Below, piece by piece: positions 28,096 to 37,052 of a DNA stretch of 64,000 bases (position 1 is the stretch's first letter; every line of letters begins with the position of its first letter). The notes beneath the pieces were generated by a model. The model saw only the letters and a program-made list of their open reading frames with translations. It did not search any database and was not told the origin of the DNA. Source of the DNA: Rhodoferax fermentans (GTDB taxonomy: Bacteria > Pseudomonadota > Gammaproteobacteria > Burkholderiales > Burkholderiaceae_C). The stretch lies in assembly GCF_002017865.1 (NCBI RefSeq), contig NZ_MTJN01000002.1, positions 4,154,001 to 4,218,000 of the forward strand, read 5' to 3'. The position numbers and the translations under genes are program-made.

Positions 28096-28116
28096 GTATA
28101 TACACTCACAATATAC
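28096..28116. promoter_or_regulatory. Candidate operator/promoter of the vapBC-abi operon
   Basis: GTATAT and ATATAC are inverted about 10 bases apart, and TATACAC occurs twice at 13-base spacing, directly upstream of an AAGGAGG ribosome-binding site (28119-28125). Type II antitoxins commonly bind palindromes in this position to autoregulate; binding here is inferred. Confidence 0.55.
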
Positions 28117-28130
28117 ACAAGGAGGTGCTC

Positions 28131-28472
28131 ATGAACGCTCGTTTACCCAGCAAAGCCATTCCAAAACGCAGCCTTGTGGAAACAACGGTGTTTCAGTCCG
28201 GCAACAGCCAGGCCATTCGTATTCCCAAGGAGTTCCAGTTACACACCAAGCGCGTGGAAATATTCCGGGAGGGCAATGCCATCGTGCTGCGCCCTCTGCC
28301 AACCACCGCGGCCGAAGCACTGGCCGACCTCGCGCCCCTGAGCGCCGCTGAAGGCCTTGCGCTGGATCAGGCCATGGGTCATCTGGACGACCTGTTGGCG
28401 CTGGATGAGCCACCTGCTGCCCCGGCGCGCCGCCGCACCAGCACCACAGCGCGCAAATCCGGCACAGCATGA
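28131..28472 (+). CDS. vapB: VapB-type antitoxin (AbrB/SpoVT DNA-binding fold)
   Basis: A 113-residue antitoxin. The AbrB-like swapped-hairpin domain is in VFQSGNSQAIRIPKEFQL (about residues 18-35) with the following strand VEIFREGNAIVLRPL. The C-terminal part, expected to wrap the toxin, is acidic then Arg-rich (ARRRTSTTARKS). The ATG at 28131 follows a strong AAGGAGG site. Its stop overlaps the vapC start by four bases (ATGA). The N-terminal extension of about 15 residues before the fold is slightly longer than usual. Confidence 0.9.
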   Translation: MNARLPSKAIPKRSLVETTVFQSGNSQAIRIPKEFQLHTKRVEIFREGNAIVLRPLPTTAAEALADLAPLSAAEGLALDQAMGHLDDLLALDEPPAAPARRRTSTTARKSGTA

Positions 28473-28879
28473 CACCGAGTTACCTGCTCGATACCGATGT
28501 GTTCTCGCTGATGGTCAAGGGCCAGGACGAGGCGCTGAATGTGCGTATGCAAACCCTGACCAAAGGTGAAGCCGTGTTGTCGGTGATCACCACGGGCGAG
28601 TACTTTTATGGGGTGGCCCACGCGCCGGTATCGGCTCTGCGCGAAAAACGCGCCCAGCGGCTGATGGACTTTTTCGGCGTCTTGCCGCTGGATGCCGAGG
28701 TGAGCATCAGCTACGGCGCCATCCGCGCCGACTTGCGGGCCAAAGGCACCCCCATTGGCCCCAATGACCTGTGGCTCGCCGCCCAGGCAACAGCCCACGG
28801 TCTGGTTCTGGTGACACGCAACACGCGAGAGTTCAAGCGTGTTAAAGGCCTGAAAGTCGAGGACTGGATCTCGCCATGA
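28469..28879 (+). CDS. vapC: VapC-type PIN-domain ribonuclease toxin
   Basis: A 136-residue PIN domain. The acidic residues expected for metal-dependent RNA cleavage are visible: Asp8 in YLLDTDVFS, a glutamate in ITTGEYFYG (about residue 44), and an aspartate in GPNDLWLAAQATAHGL (about residue 98) followed by VTRNTREFKRV. This final text is the tRNA-cleaving VapC type. It overlaps vapB by four bases and the next gene by four bases, so all three are translationally coupled. Confidence 0.93.
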   Translation: MTPSYLLDTDVFSLMVKGQDEALNVRMQTLTKGEAVLSVITTGEYFYGVAHAPVSALREKRAQRLMDFFGVLPLDAEVSISYGAIRADLRAKGTPIGPNDLWLAAQATAHGLVLVTRNTREFKRVKGLKVEDWISP

Positions 28880-29775
28880 AGCAAACGTCAGAGAACCACA
28901 GTGCCTCGCTCGGTGAAGCAACCTGGCTGCATCGGCTACCAGTGATTGCGGGCGTTTTAGCGCTGCTGTTGATCATTGGCTACGCATTCACGTTCAAGGC
29001 GCTGCCAGCGGGTGAAAACCCGGCAGCCTGGGGAACATTTGGTGACTACATCGGTGGATTACTCAACCCACTCATTTCATTGTTCACGCTGATGGTGGCG
29101 ATGCAGGTATGGAAACTGCAAAAGACGGAACTGTTGGAGACACGAAAGGCTGTTGAGGAGCAGGGAAAGACAGCAGAGCAGCAGCGCAGAGAACAGCGAT
29201 TTTTTGATTTGCTTAATATCTATCAACGCACGATCGACTCAATCGGAGTGTCGCTACCAGGTAGAACCGACCGCCCAGAAGCTCAGTTTCAAGGTAAAGC
29301 TGCCCTTAATGCGTGGTTTAGAAACAGGATGCCGGACGACCTGAGGAAATTTAGCCGTCATGGACTTGATGCCAAATGGCCTACCCCAACGGGGGAGCGA
29401 ACCATCGATAGGACTACGCTTGAACAAACGTGGCAACAAGAGACATCCACCGGGACTTTTGATCATTACTTGCGCGTCATCTACCGATTGCTGATGGACT
29501 CAGAATCCTTGTTGGGAGAACAGCACTACCGTCACGTCAAAATTCTTCGAGCCCAACTCAACCGAAACGAATTGCTGTTGCTTGCCTTCAACATGTGGCT
29601 GGACGATGAAGGGGAGAAAATGATCCCGCTGGCAGCAAAATATGGGCTTCTGAAACACTTACCCCAAGGGCATTTGCGTACTCAGCTTGAGAAAGAGCTT
29701 TCACCCGAGGTCTTTGGCCGGAAGTTTGCAAAATCGCAAGCAGACCTCAATTCTTCCGAAGCTGCCCCATGCTGA
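28876..29775 (+). CDS. Putative phage abortive infection protein (putAbiC family), membrane-anchored
   Basis: A 299-residue protein. Two N-terminal membrane segments (about residues 20-41 and 57-77) are followed by a charged coiled-coil-like stretch (about 79-107) and a cytoplasmic domain. This domain has RFFDLLNIYQRTIDSI (108-123), HYLRVIYRLLMDSES, and ILRAQLNRNELLLLAFNMWL with a KYGLLKHL end. This layout matches what Pfam calls putAbiC. The ATG overlaps the vapC stop by four bases and the 3' end overlaps the VWA gene by seven. Its codons are visibly richer in A/T than its neighbours, consistent with transfer. Defence activity is inferred from the family name and operon. Confidence 0.8.
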   Translation: MKQTSENHSASLGEATWLHRLPVIAGVLALLLIIGYAFTFKALPAGENPAAWGTFGDYIGGLLNPLISLFTLMVAMQVWKLQKTELLETRKAVEEQGKTAEQQRREQRFFDLLNIYQRTIDSIGVSLPGRTDRPEAQFQGKAALNAWFRNRMPDDLRKFSRHGLDAKWPTPTGERTIDRTTLEQTWQQETSTGTFDHYLRVIYRLLMDSESLLGEQHYRHVKILRAQLNRNELLLLAFNMWLDDEGEKMIPLAAKYGLLKHLPQGHLRTQLEKELSPEVFGRKFAKSQADLNSSEAAPC

Positions 29776-30989
29776 TCGACTTCTTCTACACCCTTCGTGC
29801 CGCCAAGTTACCGGTCTCGGTCAAGGAATTCCTGACCCTGCTGGAGGCGCTCAAGCTCGGGGTGGTCGGGCCCAAAACGCCGCAGGCTGAGGATGACGAG
29901 ACAGGTGATGCGCCGCAAGGCTACAAGATCGAGGACTTCTACTTTTTGAGCCGCGCCACCTTGGTCAAGGACGAAAAACATTACGACAAGTTCGACAAGG
30001 CGTTTGCCGCCTACTTCCACGGCGTCGAGCTGATCACCGACATTACCCAAGACATCCCGCTTGACTGGCTCAAAAAGACGTTGGATATCCACCTGACGCC
30101 CGAGCAGAAAGCCGCCATCGAGGCCATGGGTTGGGACGAGTTGATGGAAACGCTCAAAAAACGCCTCGAAGAACAAAAAGAGCGCCACGAAGGTGGCAGC
30201 AAGTGGATTGGCACCGGCGGCACCTCACCTTTTGGACACGGTGGTTACAACCCCAAGGGCATTCGTATTGGCGGGCCGGGTCAGAATAAGAGTGCGGTCA
30301 AGGTTTGGGAGCAACGCGCCTACCGCGACTATGACGACACCCAGGAACTCGGCACCCGCAACATCAAGGTCGCGCTGCGCCGCCTGCGCAAGTTCGCGCG
30401 CGAGGGCCATGTGGAAGAGCTGGACCTGGACAACACCATTCGCAGCACCGCCACCAACGCCGGTTACCTGGACATCAAGATGCGCCCAGAGCGCCACAAC
30501 AACGTCAAGGTGCTGCTGCTGATGGACGTGGGCGGCACCATGGACGAACACATCGCGCGGGTCGAGGAGCTGTTTTCTGCGGCCAAGACTGAGTTCAAAC
30601 ACCTGGAGTTTTATTACTTCCACAACTGTGTTTACGACTTTGTCTGGAAGAACAATCGCCGCCGCTTTGCCGAGAAGTTCCCGACCTGGGACATCGTGCG
30701 CAAGTACAACAAGGACTACAAACTGATCTTCATCGGTGACGCCACCATGAGCCCGTATGAAATTTTGCAACCCGGCGGCAGTGTGGAGTACGGCAACGAA
30801 GAAGCCGGTGCCGAATGGCTGGGCCGACTCACCCACGCTTACCCACAGTTCGCCTGGATCAACCCCGAGCCGCAAGGCGTCTGGCAGTACCGCCAGAGCA
30901 TCAGCATCGTGCAGCAACTGATGGGTGGGCGCATGTTCCCGATGACCCTCAAGGGTCTGGAAGAGGCCATGCGATTGCTCAGCCAATGA
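29769..30989 (+). CDS. CoxE-like VWA-domain protein
   Basis: A 406-residue protein. The N-terminal MLIDFFYTLRAAKLPVSVKEFLTLLEALKLG is typical of the CoxE/VWA-containing group. The VWA domain begins at VKVLLLMDVGGTMDEHI (about residue 247) with a degenerate metal site (DVGGT instead of DxSxS), and continues through FYYFHNCVYDFVW and LIFIGDATMSPYEI. It is the usual partner of the MoxR ATPase at 26413. The seven-base overlap with the abortive-infection gene places it at the end of that transcript unless it has its own promoter. Confidence 0.88.
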   Translation: MLIDFFYTLRAAKLPVSVKEFLTLLEALKLGVVGPKTPQAEDDETGDAPQGYKIEDFYFLSRATLVKDEKHYDKFDKAFAAYFHGVELITDITQDIPLDWLKKTLDIHLTPEQKAAIEAMGWDELMETLKKRLEEQKERHEGGSKWIGTGGTSPFGHGGYNPKGIRIGGPGQNKSAVKVWEQRAYRDYDDTQELGTRNIKVALRRLRKFAREGHVEELDLDNTIRSTATNAGYLDIKMRPERHNNVKVLLLMDVGGTMDEHIARVEELFSAAKTEFKHLEFYYFHNCVYDFVWKNNRRRFAEKFPTWDIVRKYNKDYKLIFIGDATMSPYEILQPGGSVEYGNEEAGAEWLGRLTHAYPQFAWINPEPQGVWQYRQSISIVQQLMGGRMFPMTLKGLEEAMRLLSQ

Positions 30990-32908
30990 GCACACGCTGG
31001 TACCAAAGAGCCCTTGGGTTTGGGGCCGTGCTGTGGCTGGCCCCGCTGCTGGTGGCTGCCCAAACCCTGCCAGATCCCGATGGTGCGGCGCCCGCCACAC
31101 CACCCGAGGTCATGGCCACCCTGCATGACAGCGCGGCCAGCAGCCCCGCTGCCATGGATGACAGCAGCGCCACACCCGCTTTCACACTGACCATCAGCGC
31201 CCCCGATGACATCAAAACCCTGCTGGAGCGGCACCTGGAGTTGCAACGCTATCGCAGCCTGAGCGACCTCAGCAACGACGAGCTGGACCGCCTGCTCGAC
31301 ATGGCCAAGCTCGATGCCAACCAGTTGCTTGCCACCCAGGGTTATTTCTCACCGCTGGTCACCGTCAGCCGAAGCGGTGAGGCACAAACCAGCGCCACCC
31401 GAGAGGTGCAGATGGTGGTGGTGCCCGGTGAGCCGGTGCAGGTCAGCCAGGTTCGGATGCAGTTCAGCGGCCCGATCACCACCGACCCAGAAGACGCGGC
31501 ACAACGGGCGCTGATCACCGGCACGTGGCTGCTGCCCGCAGGCAACCGCTTCACCCAGGCCGCCTGGAGTGCGGCCAAACAGCAGGCGCTCCAGCAACTC
31601 AGCAGCCAGCGCTACCCCACCGGCACCGTCAGTGTGTCCGAGGCCGATGTGGACCCCGAAACCCACAGCGCCACATTGACCCTCACACTCGACTCCGGCC
31701 CCGCCTTTCGCCTGGGCGCGATGATCCCCACCGGCCTCAACCGGTATGACACCGAGCTGGTGCGCCGGCTGGCACGCCTGCCCGAGGGCAGCGACTACGA
31801 CCTCAAAGAGCTGGTGGCTGCCCAGCAGCGCCTGACCCGCAGTGGCTACTTCAACACCGCGTTCATCCGGCTGGACACCAGCGCAGCCGACCCACAAGCC
31901 GCCCCCGTGCTGGTGACGCTGCGCGAAGCCCCGCTGCAAAAAGTCACGATTGGTGTGGGCGCCAGCAGCGACAGCGGCGCCCGTTTCAGCGCCGAACACT
32001 TACACCAGATGCTGCCCGGCCTGGGCTGGCGCGCGCTCAGCAAACTCTCGCTTGACCAAGACACCCAGTCGCTGAGCACCGAGCTGACCGCGCCCCCCAA
32101 CGAGGCAGGTTGGCGCTGGAACACCTCGGTGCTGTTGCAAAACGAGACCAGTGGCAGCACCGAGGTGAGCAGCCAGCGCTGGCGCGCCGGTGCCAGCAAA
32201 GAGCAGGAGCGCATCGACCGCAGCTACTACCTCGAATACAACCGCGCCGACAGCATCAGCAAGGACAACACCCCATCGAACCAGGCCGAGTCGCTCAGTG
32301 CCAACTACGCCTTCACCCTGCGTGAATTTGACGCCCTGCCGTTCCCGACCAGCGGCTGGGCGCTGGGGCTGGAGGTGGGCGGTGGCACCACCCTGGGCAA
32401 TGAACACATTCCTTTTGGCAGGGTGTTGGCACGCTGGCAGGCCTATGTGCCGCTGACGCGCGCCGACGACAGCGGCCTCACCGACCTGCGTGCCGGGCGG
32501 CTGGCGCTGCGCGCCCAGCTCGGTGCGGTGGTGGTCAAGGACGGCACCAGCCTGCCCTCGACCCTGCTGTTCCTGGCCGGTGGCGCCAGCAGTGTGCGCG
32601 GTTACGCGCTGCGCAGCATTGGCATCACCGAGGCCGATGGCACGGTGAATGCCGGGCGTTACCTGGCCACCGGCACGGTGGAGTGGCAGCGGCCCATCAC
32701 CCACAACGGGCGTTTGACCGACTGGGAGGGCGCGCTGTTTGTCGACGCCGGATCGGTGGCCAACAAAGCGGCCCGCCTGGATGCCCAGGTCGGTGTGGGG
32801 GGTGGTGTACGCTGGAAAACGCCGGTAGGCCCGCTGCAGATTGACCTGGCTTACGGTGTGGCGCTGCAAAAATGGCGGCTGCACCTCAACGTGGGGTTTG
32901 TGTTTTGA
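30986..32908 (+). CDS. tamA: Outer-membrane translocation/assembly factor TamA (Omp85 family)
   Basis: A 640-residue Omp85 protein: signal peptide (ending VAAQT), several POTRA domains (about residues 70-340), then a C-terminal 16-strand barrel. Typical barrel text includes the FLAGGASSVRGYALRSIG motif (the conserved VRGY/F loop, about residue 530) and a C-terminal strand ending LHLNVGFVF with the terminal aromatic. TamA works with TamB in assembling outer-membrane proteins and phospholipid transport. The start overlaps the VWA gene stop by four bases; the stop overlaps the tamB start. Confidence 0.92.
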   Translation: MSTRWYQRALGFGAVLWLAPLLVAAQTLPDPDGAAPATPPEVMATLHDSAASSPAAMDDSSATPAFTLTISAPDDIKTLLERHLELQRYRSLSDLSNDELDRLLDMAKLDANQLLATQGYFSPLVTVSRSGEAQTSATREVQMVVVPGEPVQVSQVRMQFSGPITTDPEDAAQRALITGTWLLPAGNRFTQAAWSAAKQQALQQLSSQRYPTGTVSVSEADVDPETHSATLTLTLDSGPAFRLGAMIPTGLNRYDTELVRRLARLPEGSDYDLKELVAAQQRLTRSGYFNTAFIRLDTSAADPQAAPVLVTLREAPLQKVTIGVGASSDSGARFSAEHLHQMLPGLGWRALSKLSLDQDTQSLSTELTAPPNEAGWRWNTSVLLQNETSGSTEVSSQRWRAGASKEQERIDRSYYLEYNRADSISKDNTPSNQAESLSANYAFTLREFDALPFPTSGWALGLEVGGGTTLGNEHIPFGRVLARWQAYVPLTRADDSGLTDLRAGRLALRAQLGAVVVKDGTSLPSTLLFLAGGASSVRGYALRSIGITEADGTVNAGRYLATGTVEWQRPITHNGRLTDWEGALFVDAGSVANKAARLDAQVGVGGGVRWKTPVGPLQIDLAYGVALQKWRLHLNVGFVF

Positions 32909-35900
32909 AGCGCGCGTTGCGCCGCAGTGTGTGGACACTGGCTGGCCTGTTGTTGGCCACGCTGGGCTTGCTGGCAGGGTTATGGTTCTGGTCTGGGTCA
33001 GACGCCTCGCTGGCGGCGGCGCTGCAGCAGGTGCAGCGGCTGTTGCCCACCGGGCAAACGCTGGAGACCCGGGACGTCCGTGGCTCGGTGCGTTTTGGCG
33101 GGCACATAGGCTGGTTGCGCTGGCAGCAGGGTGATCTGAGTGTGGTGGCGCAGGATGTGGATCTGGCCTGGGAGCCGGTTGCACTGCTGCAACGTGAGTT
33201 GCGCCTGAGCCAGCTGCGCATCGGGCAGCTGACTATCCAGGACCAGCGCGCCCCCACACCCGCCGCACCCAGCACCCCACCGACCGATCTGGGCCTGCCG
33301 TTCCAGGTGGATGCGCAGCTGCAGGTGGATGTGCTGGAGTGGGTGGGTGTCAGCACCCAGCGGGTGGACAAGCTCGCAGCACACTATGTTTTTGATAACA
33401 AGCAGCACAAGATAGATAAGGGCCAGGGGCAGTTTTTATCGAATAATGTCCAGTTTTCAGGCCAGTTACAAGCCAGCGGCCCGATGGCATTGGACGTGCA
33501 GGCCGGGGCCACGGTGGCAGCGAGCGTGCCGGGCCGCGCCGAGCCGTTGCCACTGCGAGCCCAGGCCACGCTGCTTGGCAACTTGGCCGGGCCGCAGGCC
33601 GAGCTGACATTACAAGCCGACCTCCAACCCGCCAGCAGTTCCCCTCTGCCAGGCAAAGGGGACAAAACCGCCGAGATGCAAGCCAGCCTGTCGGCGCAGA
33701 TTGCCCCCTGGCAGGCGCAAAGCATTCTCAAAGCACAAGGCCAGTGGCAAGCCCTGAACCTGGCCAGCCTGTGGCCACAAGCCCCCCAAACCGGCCTGAG
33801 CGGCCAGGCCCAGGTGCAGCCCCAAGGTGCAGGCTGGCTGGCCGGTGTGACACTGAAAAATAGCTTGAGTGGTCCGTGGGACCAGCAACGCCTGCCATTA
33901 CAACAACTCCAGGCCGAGCTGGCCTACAGCGGCGGCCACTGGCTGCTGCAGTCCCTGCAGGCGCAGGGTGCAGGTGGTCACATCCAGGGCCAGGGTGACA
34001 TCGACGCCAAGGTGGGTGACAGCACCGGCCTGTGGCGTGGTCAGATCCAGCTGCAAGGCATCAACCCGGCGGCCATCGACTCCAGGCTGATGCCGGACGT
34101 GATCACCGGCAACATCAGTGCACGCCAGACCCTTGCCAAACAGCCCCCATCCCCAGGCAGCACCAGCCCGGCCCCCGACACCGCCTTTGTGTTTGAGGCC
34201 GCGTTGCAGTCCAGCGCCCAACGCACGACATCAACAGCCAAAGCCTCCAACGACCTGCTGAGCAACCTGCAGTTGCGCCAGCTCACGGCCCAGGGCAGCT
34301 GGGCCGCGCCGCTGCTGACCCTGAACAGCCTGCAGCTCGACGCCCAAGCCGCCAAGTTGCAGGGCCAGCTCAAGCTCAACACCAGCAGCCTGGCCAGCCA
34401 GGGCCAGCTGAGCCTGCAGCTGCCGGGCTTAAAAGCAGAGGTCAATGGCCAGATGGCCCCGTCAGACGGGCTTGGAACACTATCGATTCAGGTGCAGGAC
34501 GCGGCCCAGGCCAGCCAGTGGCTGGCGCATGTCCCGCAAATCAGGACACTGCTCAACGGCAACCAGCTGCGTGGCACCGCCGCGCTGTCGACCCGCTGGC
34601 AAGGCGGCTGGCAGCAAGGTGCCCAAGCGATGGTGATCACTACCAGCCTGCGTGCGCCCGAACTCGACTGGATCCCCCCTGCGGCCACCGCCAGGCTGCC
34701 ATTGCAGCTGCGCGATGGCCAGCTGGACCTGTCCGGCCCGGTCAGCAATTTACAACTCAGCAGCCAGGGCCAGCTCACACGGGGCACACAACAAACCCGC
34801 TGGCAGCTCCAAGCCACTGGTGGGCGCGCCAAAGACGCCAGCTGGCAGGCTAGCCTGCAACAGCTGGCGCTGAGCCTGCTGCAGCCCGGGCAGTCTCAAC
34901 CCTGGCGCTTGCAGCTGGGGACTGGCAACGACGCGGTCAGCAGCCGCAGTCCCGCACAAGCGGTCACGCTGCGCTGGGTGCCAGGCGCCAACTCCAACAC
35001 CCTCACGGTGTCAGGTGGTGCTGTGCGCCTGCTCGGGCCCGTGCCCGGCACCGGTGGCATCAGCTGGCAGCCACTCCAATGGTCCCAACCTGTGAACCCA
35101 GCCAAAGGTGGCCAACGGCTGGCGCAATGGCGCAGCCAGGGTCGCATCGACGGCCTGCCACTGGCCTGGCTGGACGCTTTCACGGCCCAGCCGATGGCCG
35201 AGCTGGGCATCAGCAGCGACCTGCTGCTCTCGGGCAGCTGGGACGCCGCACAAACCGACAGCCTGCACCTGAGCGCCACCCTGGCACGCAGCGCGGGGGA
35301 TGTGCGCCTGCAGGCCGATGCCGGGCGCTCCACACCCCTGCCTGCGGGCATGCAAGAGGCTTGGTTGCAGGTCAACCTGGATGGTGAGGCACTGTCAGGC
35401 TCCTTGCGCTGGGACAGCCAACGTGCGGGCAAGGCCCTGGCCGCGTTCAGCACCCGGGTTAAAAACGACCACAGTGGCTGGCGCTGGCCGCAGGACGCAC
35501 CGCTGGGTGGCAGTGTGCAGCTGCAGCTGCCCCCGGTGGACGCCTGGTCGGCCCTGGCGCCACCGGGCTGGCGCCTGCGAGGCACGGTGGACAGCCACAT
35601 CGACCTGAAAGGCACCCGCAGCCAACCGCAGTGGGAAGGCACGCTGCGCGCGCGTGACCTGGCGGTGCGCTCGGCGGTGGACGGCATCGACTTCAGCCAG
35701 GGCACCCTCGACGCACGCTTACACGGCCAGCAACTCGACATCCAGAGCTTCACGCTGCGGGGTGCGGGCACACCGCAGAACGCGGCAGCAGGTGGGCAAC
35801 TGAGCATCACCGGCTCCGTGATCTGGTTGCCCGAGGCGGGCCAAGCCAATATTCGCCAGCGTGTCCAAATGGCGCTGCAGGGCCAGCTCAGCGCGCTGCG

Positions 35901-36852
35901 CCTGAGCACCCGCCCGGACCGGCGGCTGGTGGCCTCGGGCCAGTTACAGGCCGAACTGAAGGACGCCAAACTCTCCCTGCGTGGCAACCTCAGCGCCGAC
36001 AGCGCGCTGATCACCCTGCCCGACGACAGCACGCCCACGCTGGACGAGGATGTGAAGGTGCGCAGCCAGCCCAAACCCGGCAGCACCCCAACGGTCCCCG
36101 CCAGCAGCAGCCCGACCGGGGTGCAGATCACGCCTGATGTGTTGGTCAAACTCGACCTGGGGCCAGACTTCCAGCTGCGCGGGCGTGGGCTGCAGGCGCG
36201 CCTGGTCGGCAAGCTGGAACTCAGCGCCGTGGGCGCGGCCACACCAGCGCTGATGGGGCAGATCCGCACGGTGAACGGCACCTACCAGGCCTATGGCCAA
36301 CGCCTGCAAATCGAGCGCGGCCTGATCCACTTCTACGGCCCAATCGACAACCCGGCGCTCGCGATTCTGGCGATCCGGCCCAAACTCAGCCAGCGTGTGG
36401 GGGTGCAGGTGAGCGGCACCGCACAGTCGCCCGTGGTGTCGCTGTACTCCGACCCCAGCCTGCCCGATGTGGAAACCCTGACCTGGCTGGTGCTGGGCCG
36501 CTCCGGCAGTGCCGGTGGTGCCGAGGCCGCACTGATGCAGCAGGCTGCATTGGCGCTGCTGGGTGGCAACGGCAAAAGCCTGTCTGACCAACTGACCCAG
36601 GCACTGGGCCTGGACGAGCTGAGTTTTCGTGGTGCCAGCGAGAGCAGCAACAGCAACAACACCGCCAGTGCCGCATCGATCACCCTGGGCAAACGCCTGT
36701 CGCAGGACTTTTATGTGGCCTACGAGAGCAGCCTGGGTGGCGCCATGGGTGTGTTCTACATCTTCTACGACCTGAGCCGCTACCTGACGCTGCGTGCCCA
36801 GACCGGGGAACAAAGTGCGGTCGACCTGATCTGGACACGAAGTTACGACTGA
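32905..36852 (+). CDS. tamB: Inner-membrane AsmA-like protein TamB
   Basis: A protein of about 1315 residues, anchored by an N-terminal membrane segment (SVWTLAGLLLATLGLLAGLWFW) and followed by very long beta-rich repeats ending in the TamB/DUF490 domain. The C-terminal part (LPDVETLTWLVLGR, ITLGKRLSQDFYVAYESSLGG, LTLRAQTGEQSAVDLIWTRSYD) is strongly diagnostic. The TTG at 32905 overlaps the tamA stop (TTGA), giving MKRALRRSVW. It spans the periplasm as a lipid- or protein-conducting groove with TamA. A repeat-like AT-rich patch lies at 33389-33432. Confidence 0.93.
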   Translation: MKRALRRSVWTLAGLLLATLGLLAGLWFWSGSDASLAAALQQVQRLLPTGQTLETRDVRGSVRFGGHIGWLRWQQGDLSVVAQDVDLAWEPVALLQRELRLSQLRIGQLTIQDQRAPTPAAPSTPPTDLGLPFQVDAQLQVDVLEWVGVSTQRVDKLAAHYVFDNKQHKIDKGQGQFLSNNVQFSGQLQASGPMALDVQAGATVAASVPGRAEPLPLRAQATLLGNLAGPQAELTLQADLQPASSSPLPGKGDKTAEMQASLSAQIAPWQAQSILKAQGQWQALNLASLWPQAPQTGLSGQAQVQPQGAGWLAGVTLKNSLSGPWDQQRLPLQQLQAELAYSGGHWLLQSLQAQGAGGHIQGQGDIDAKVGDSTGLWRGQIQLQGINPAAIDSRLMPDVITGNISARQTLAKQPPSPGSTSPAPDTAFVFEAALQSSAQRTTSTAKASNDLLSNLQLRQLTAQGSWAAPLLTLNSLQLDAQAAKLQGQLKLNTSSLASQGQLSLQLPGLKAEVNGQMAPSDGLGTLSIQVQDAAQASQWLAHVPQIRTLLNGNQLRGTAALSTRWQGGWQQGAQAMVITTSLRAPELDWIPPAATARLPLQLRDGQLDLSGPVSNLQLSSQGQLTRGTQQTRWQLQATGGRAKDASWQASLQQLALSLLQPGQSQPWRLQLGTGNDAVSSRSPAQAVTLRWVPGANSNTLTVSGGAVRLLGPVPGTGGISWQPLQWSQPVNPAKGGQRLAQWRSQGRIDGLPLAWLDAFTAQPMAELGISSDLLLSGSWDAAQTDSLHLSATLARSAGDVRLQADAGRSTPLPAGMQEAWLQVNLDGEALSGSLRWDSQRAGKALAAFSTRVKNDHSGWRWPQDAPLGGSVQLQLPPVDAWSALAPPGWRLRGTVDSHIDLKGTRSQPQWEGTLRARDLAVRSAVDGIDFSQGTLDARLHGQQLDIQSFTLRGAGTPQNAAAGGQLSITGSVIWLPEAGQANIRQRVQMALQGQLSALRLSTRPDRRLVASGQLQAELKDAKLSLRGNLSADSALITLPDDSTPTLDEDVKVRSQPKPGSTPTVPASSSPTGVQITPDVLVKLDLGPDFQLRGRGLQARLVGKLELSAVGAATPALMGQIRTVNGTYQAYGQRLQIERGLIHFYGPIDNPALAILAIRPKLSQRVGVQVSGTAQSPVVSLYSDPSLPDVETLTWLVLGRSGSAGGAEAALMQQAALALLGGNGKSLSDQLTQALGLDELSFRGASESSNSNNTASAASITLGKRLSQDFYVAYESSLGGAMGVFYIFYDLSRYLTLRAQTGEQSAVDLIWTRSYD
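33389..33432 (+). repeat. Possible copy of dispersed hairpin repeat inside tamB
   Basis: An AT-rich patch reading ACAAGCAGCACAAGATAGAT and then AAGGGCCAGGGGC resembles the lolB copy (GCAAGCAATACAAGGGCCAG). It stands out against the GC-rich tamB coding sequence. The match is partial. Confidence 0.4.
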
Positions 36853-36862
36853 GCCAACGCCC

Positions 36863-36910
36863 ACCAGTTGCCCTGCCAATTGCCCCACCAGTTGCCCTGC
36901 CAATTGCCCC
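36863..36910 (+). repeat. Two exact tandem copies of a 24-bp unit after tamB
   Basis: The unit ACCAGTTGCCCTGCCAATTG plus CCCC occurs twice without mismatch, with a third partial start (ACCAGCGG) at 36911. It lies between the tamB stop and tRNA-Arg. No function is apparent. Confidence 0.9.
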
Positions 36911-36937
36911 ACCAGCGGCCTTTACAATCCCTCGTCC

Positions 36938-37012
36938 CTCGCCATAGTTCAATGGATAGAACGAGTGCCTCCTAAGTGCTAGATGCAGGTTCGATTCCTG
37001 CTGGCGGGACCA
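36938..37012 (+). tRNA. tRNA-Arg (anticodon CCT), insertion site of the integrative element
   Basis: Acceptor CTCGCCA pairs with TGGCGGG, discriminator A and encoded CCA. The anticodon loop CTCCTAA carries CCT, closed by AGTGC/GTGCT. The T-arm is GCAGG-TTCGATT-CCTGC. Bases 36993-37005 of its 3' end are repeated at 46023-46035, so this is the attachment site of the element. Confidence 0.95.
36993..37005 (+). other. attL core within tRNA-Arg
   Basis: GATTCCTGCTGGC, the T-arm/acceptor part of tRNA-Arg, identical to 46023-46035. Confidence 0.75.
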
Positions 37013-37021
37013 TATTTGAAG

Positions 37022-37052
37022 CCGGAACGGTTTGAAGCCGTCCGGATTTTTT
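37022..37052 (+). terminator. Terminator following tRNA-Arg, supplied by the element
   Basis: CCGG-A-ACGG pairs with CCGT-CCGG across a short loop, followed by ATTTTTTCTTTTT, ten bases after the tRNA. It lies inside the element and apparently replaces the original terminator now at 46046-46066. Confidence 0.75.
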
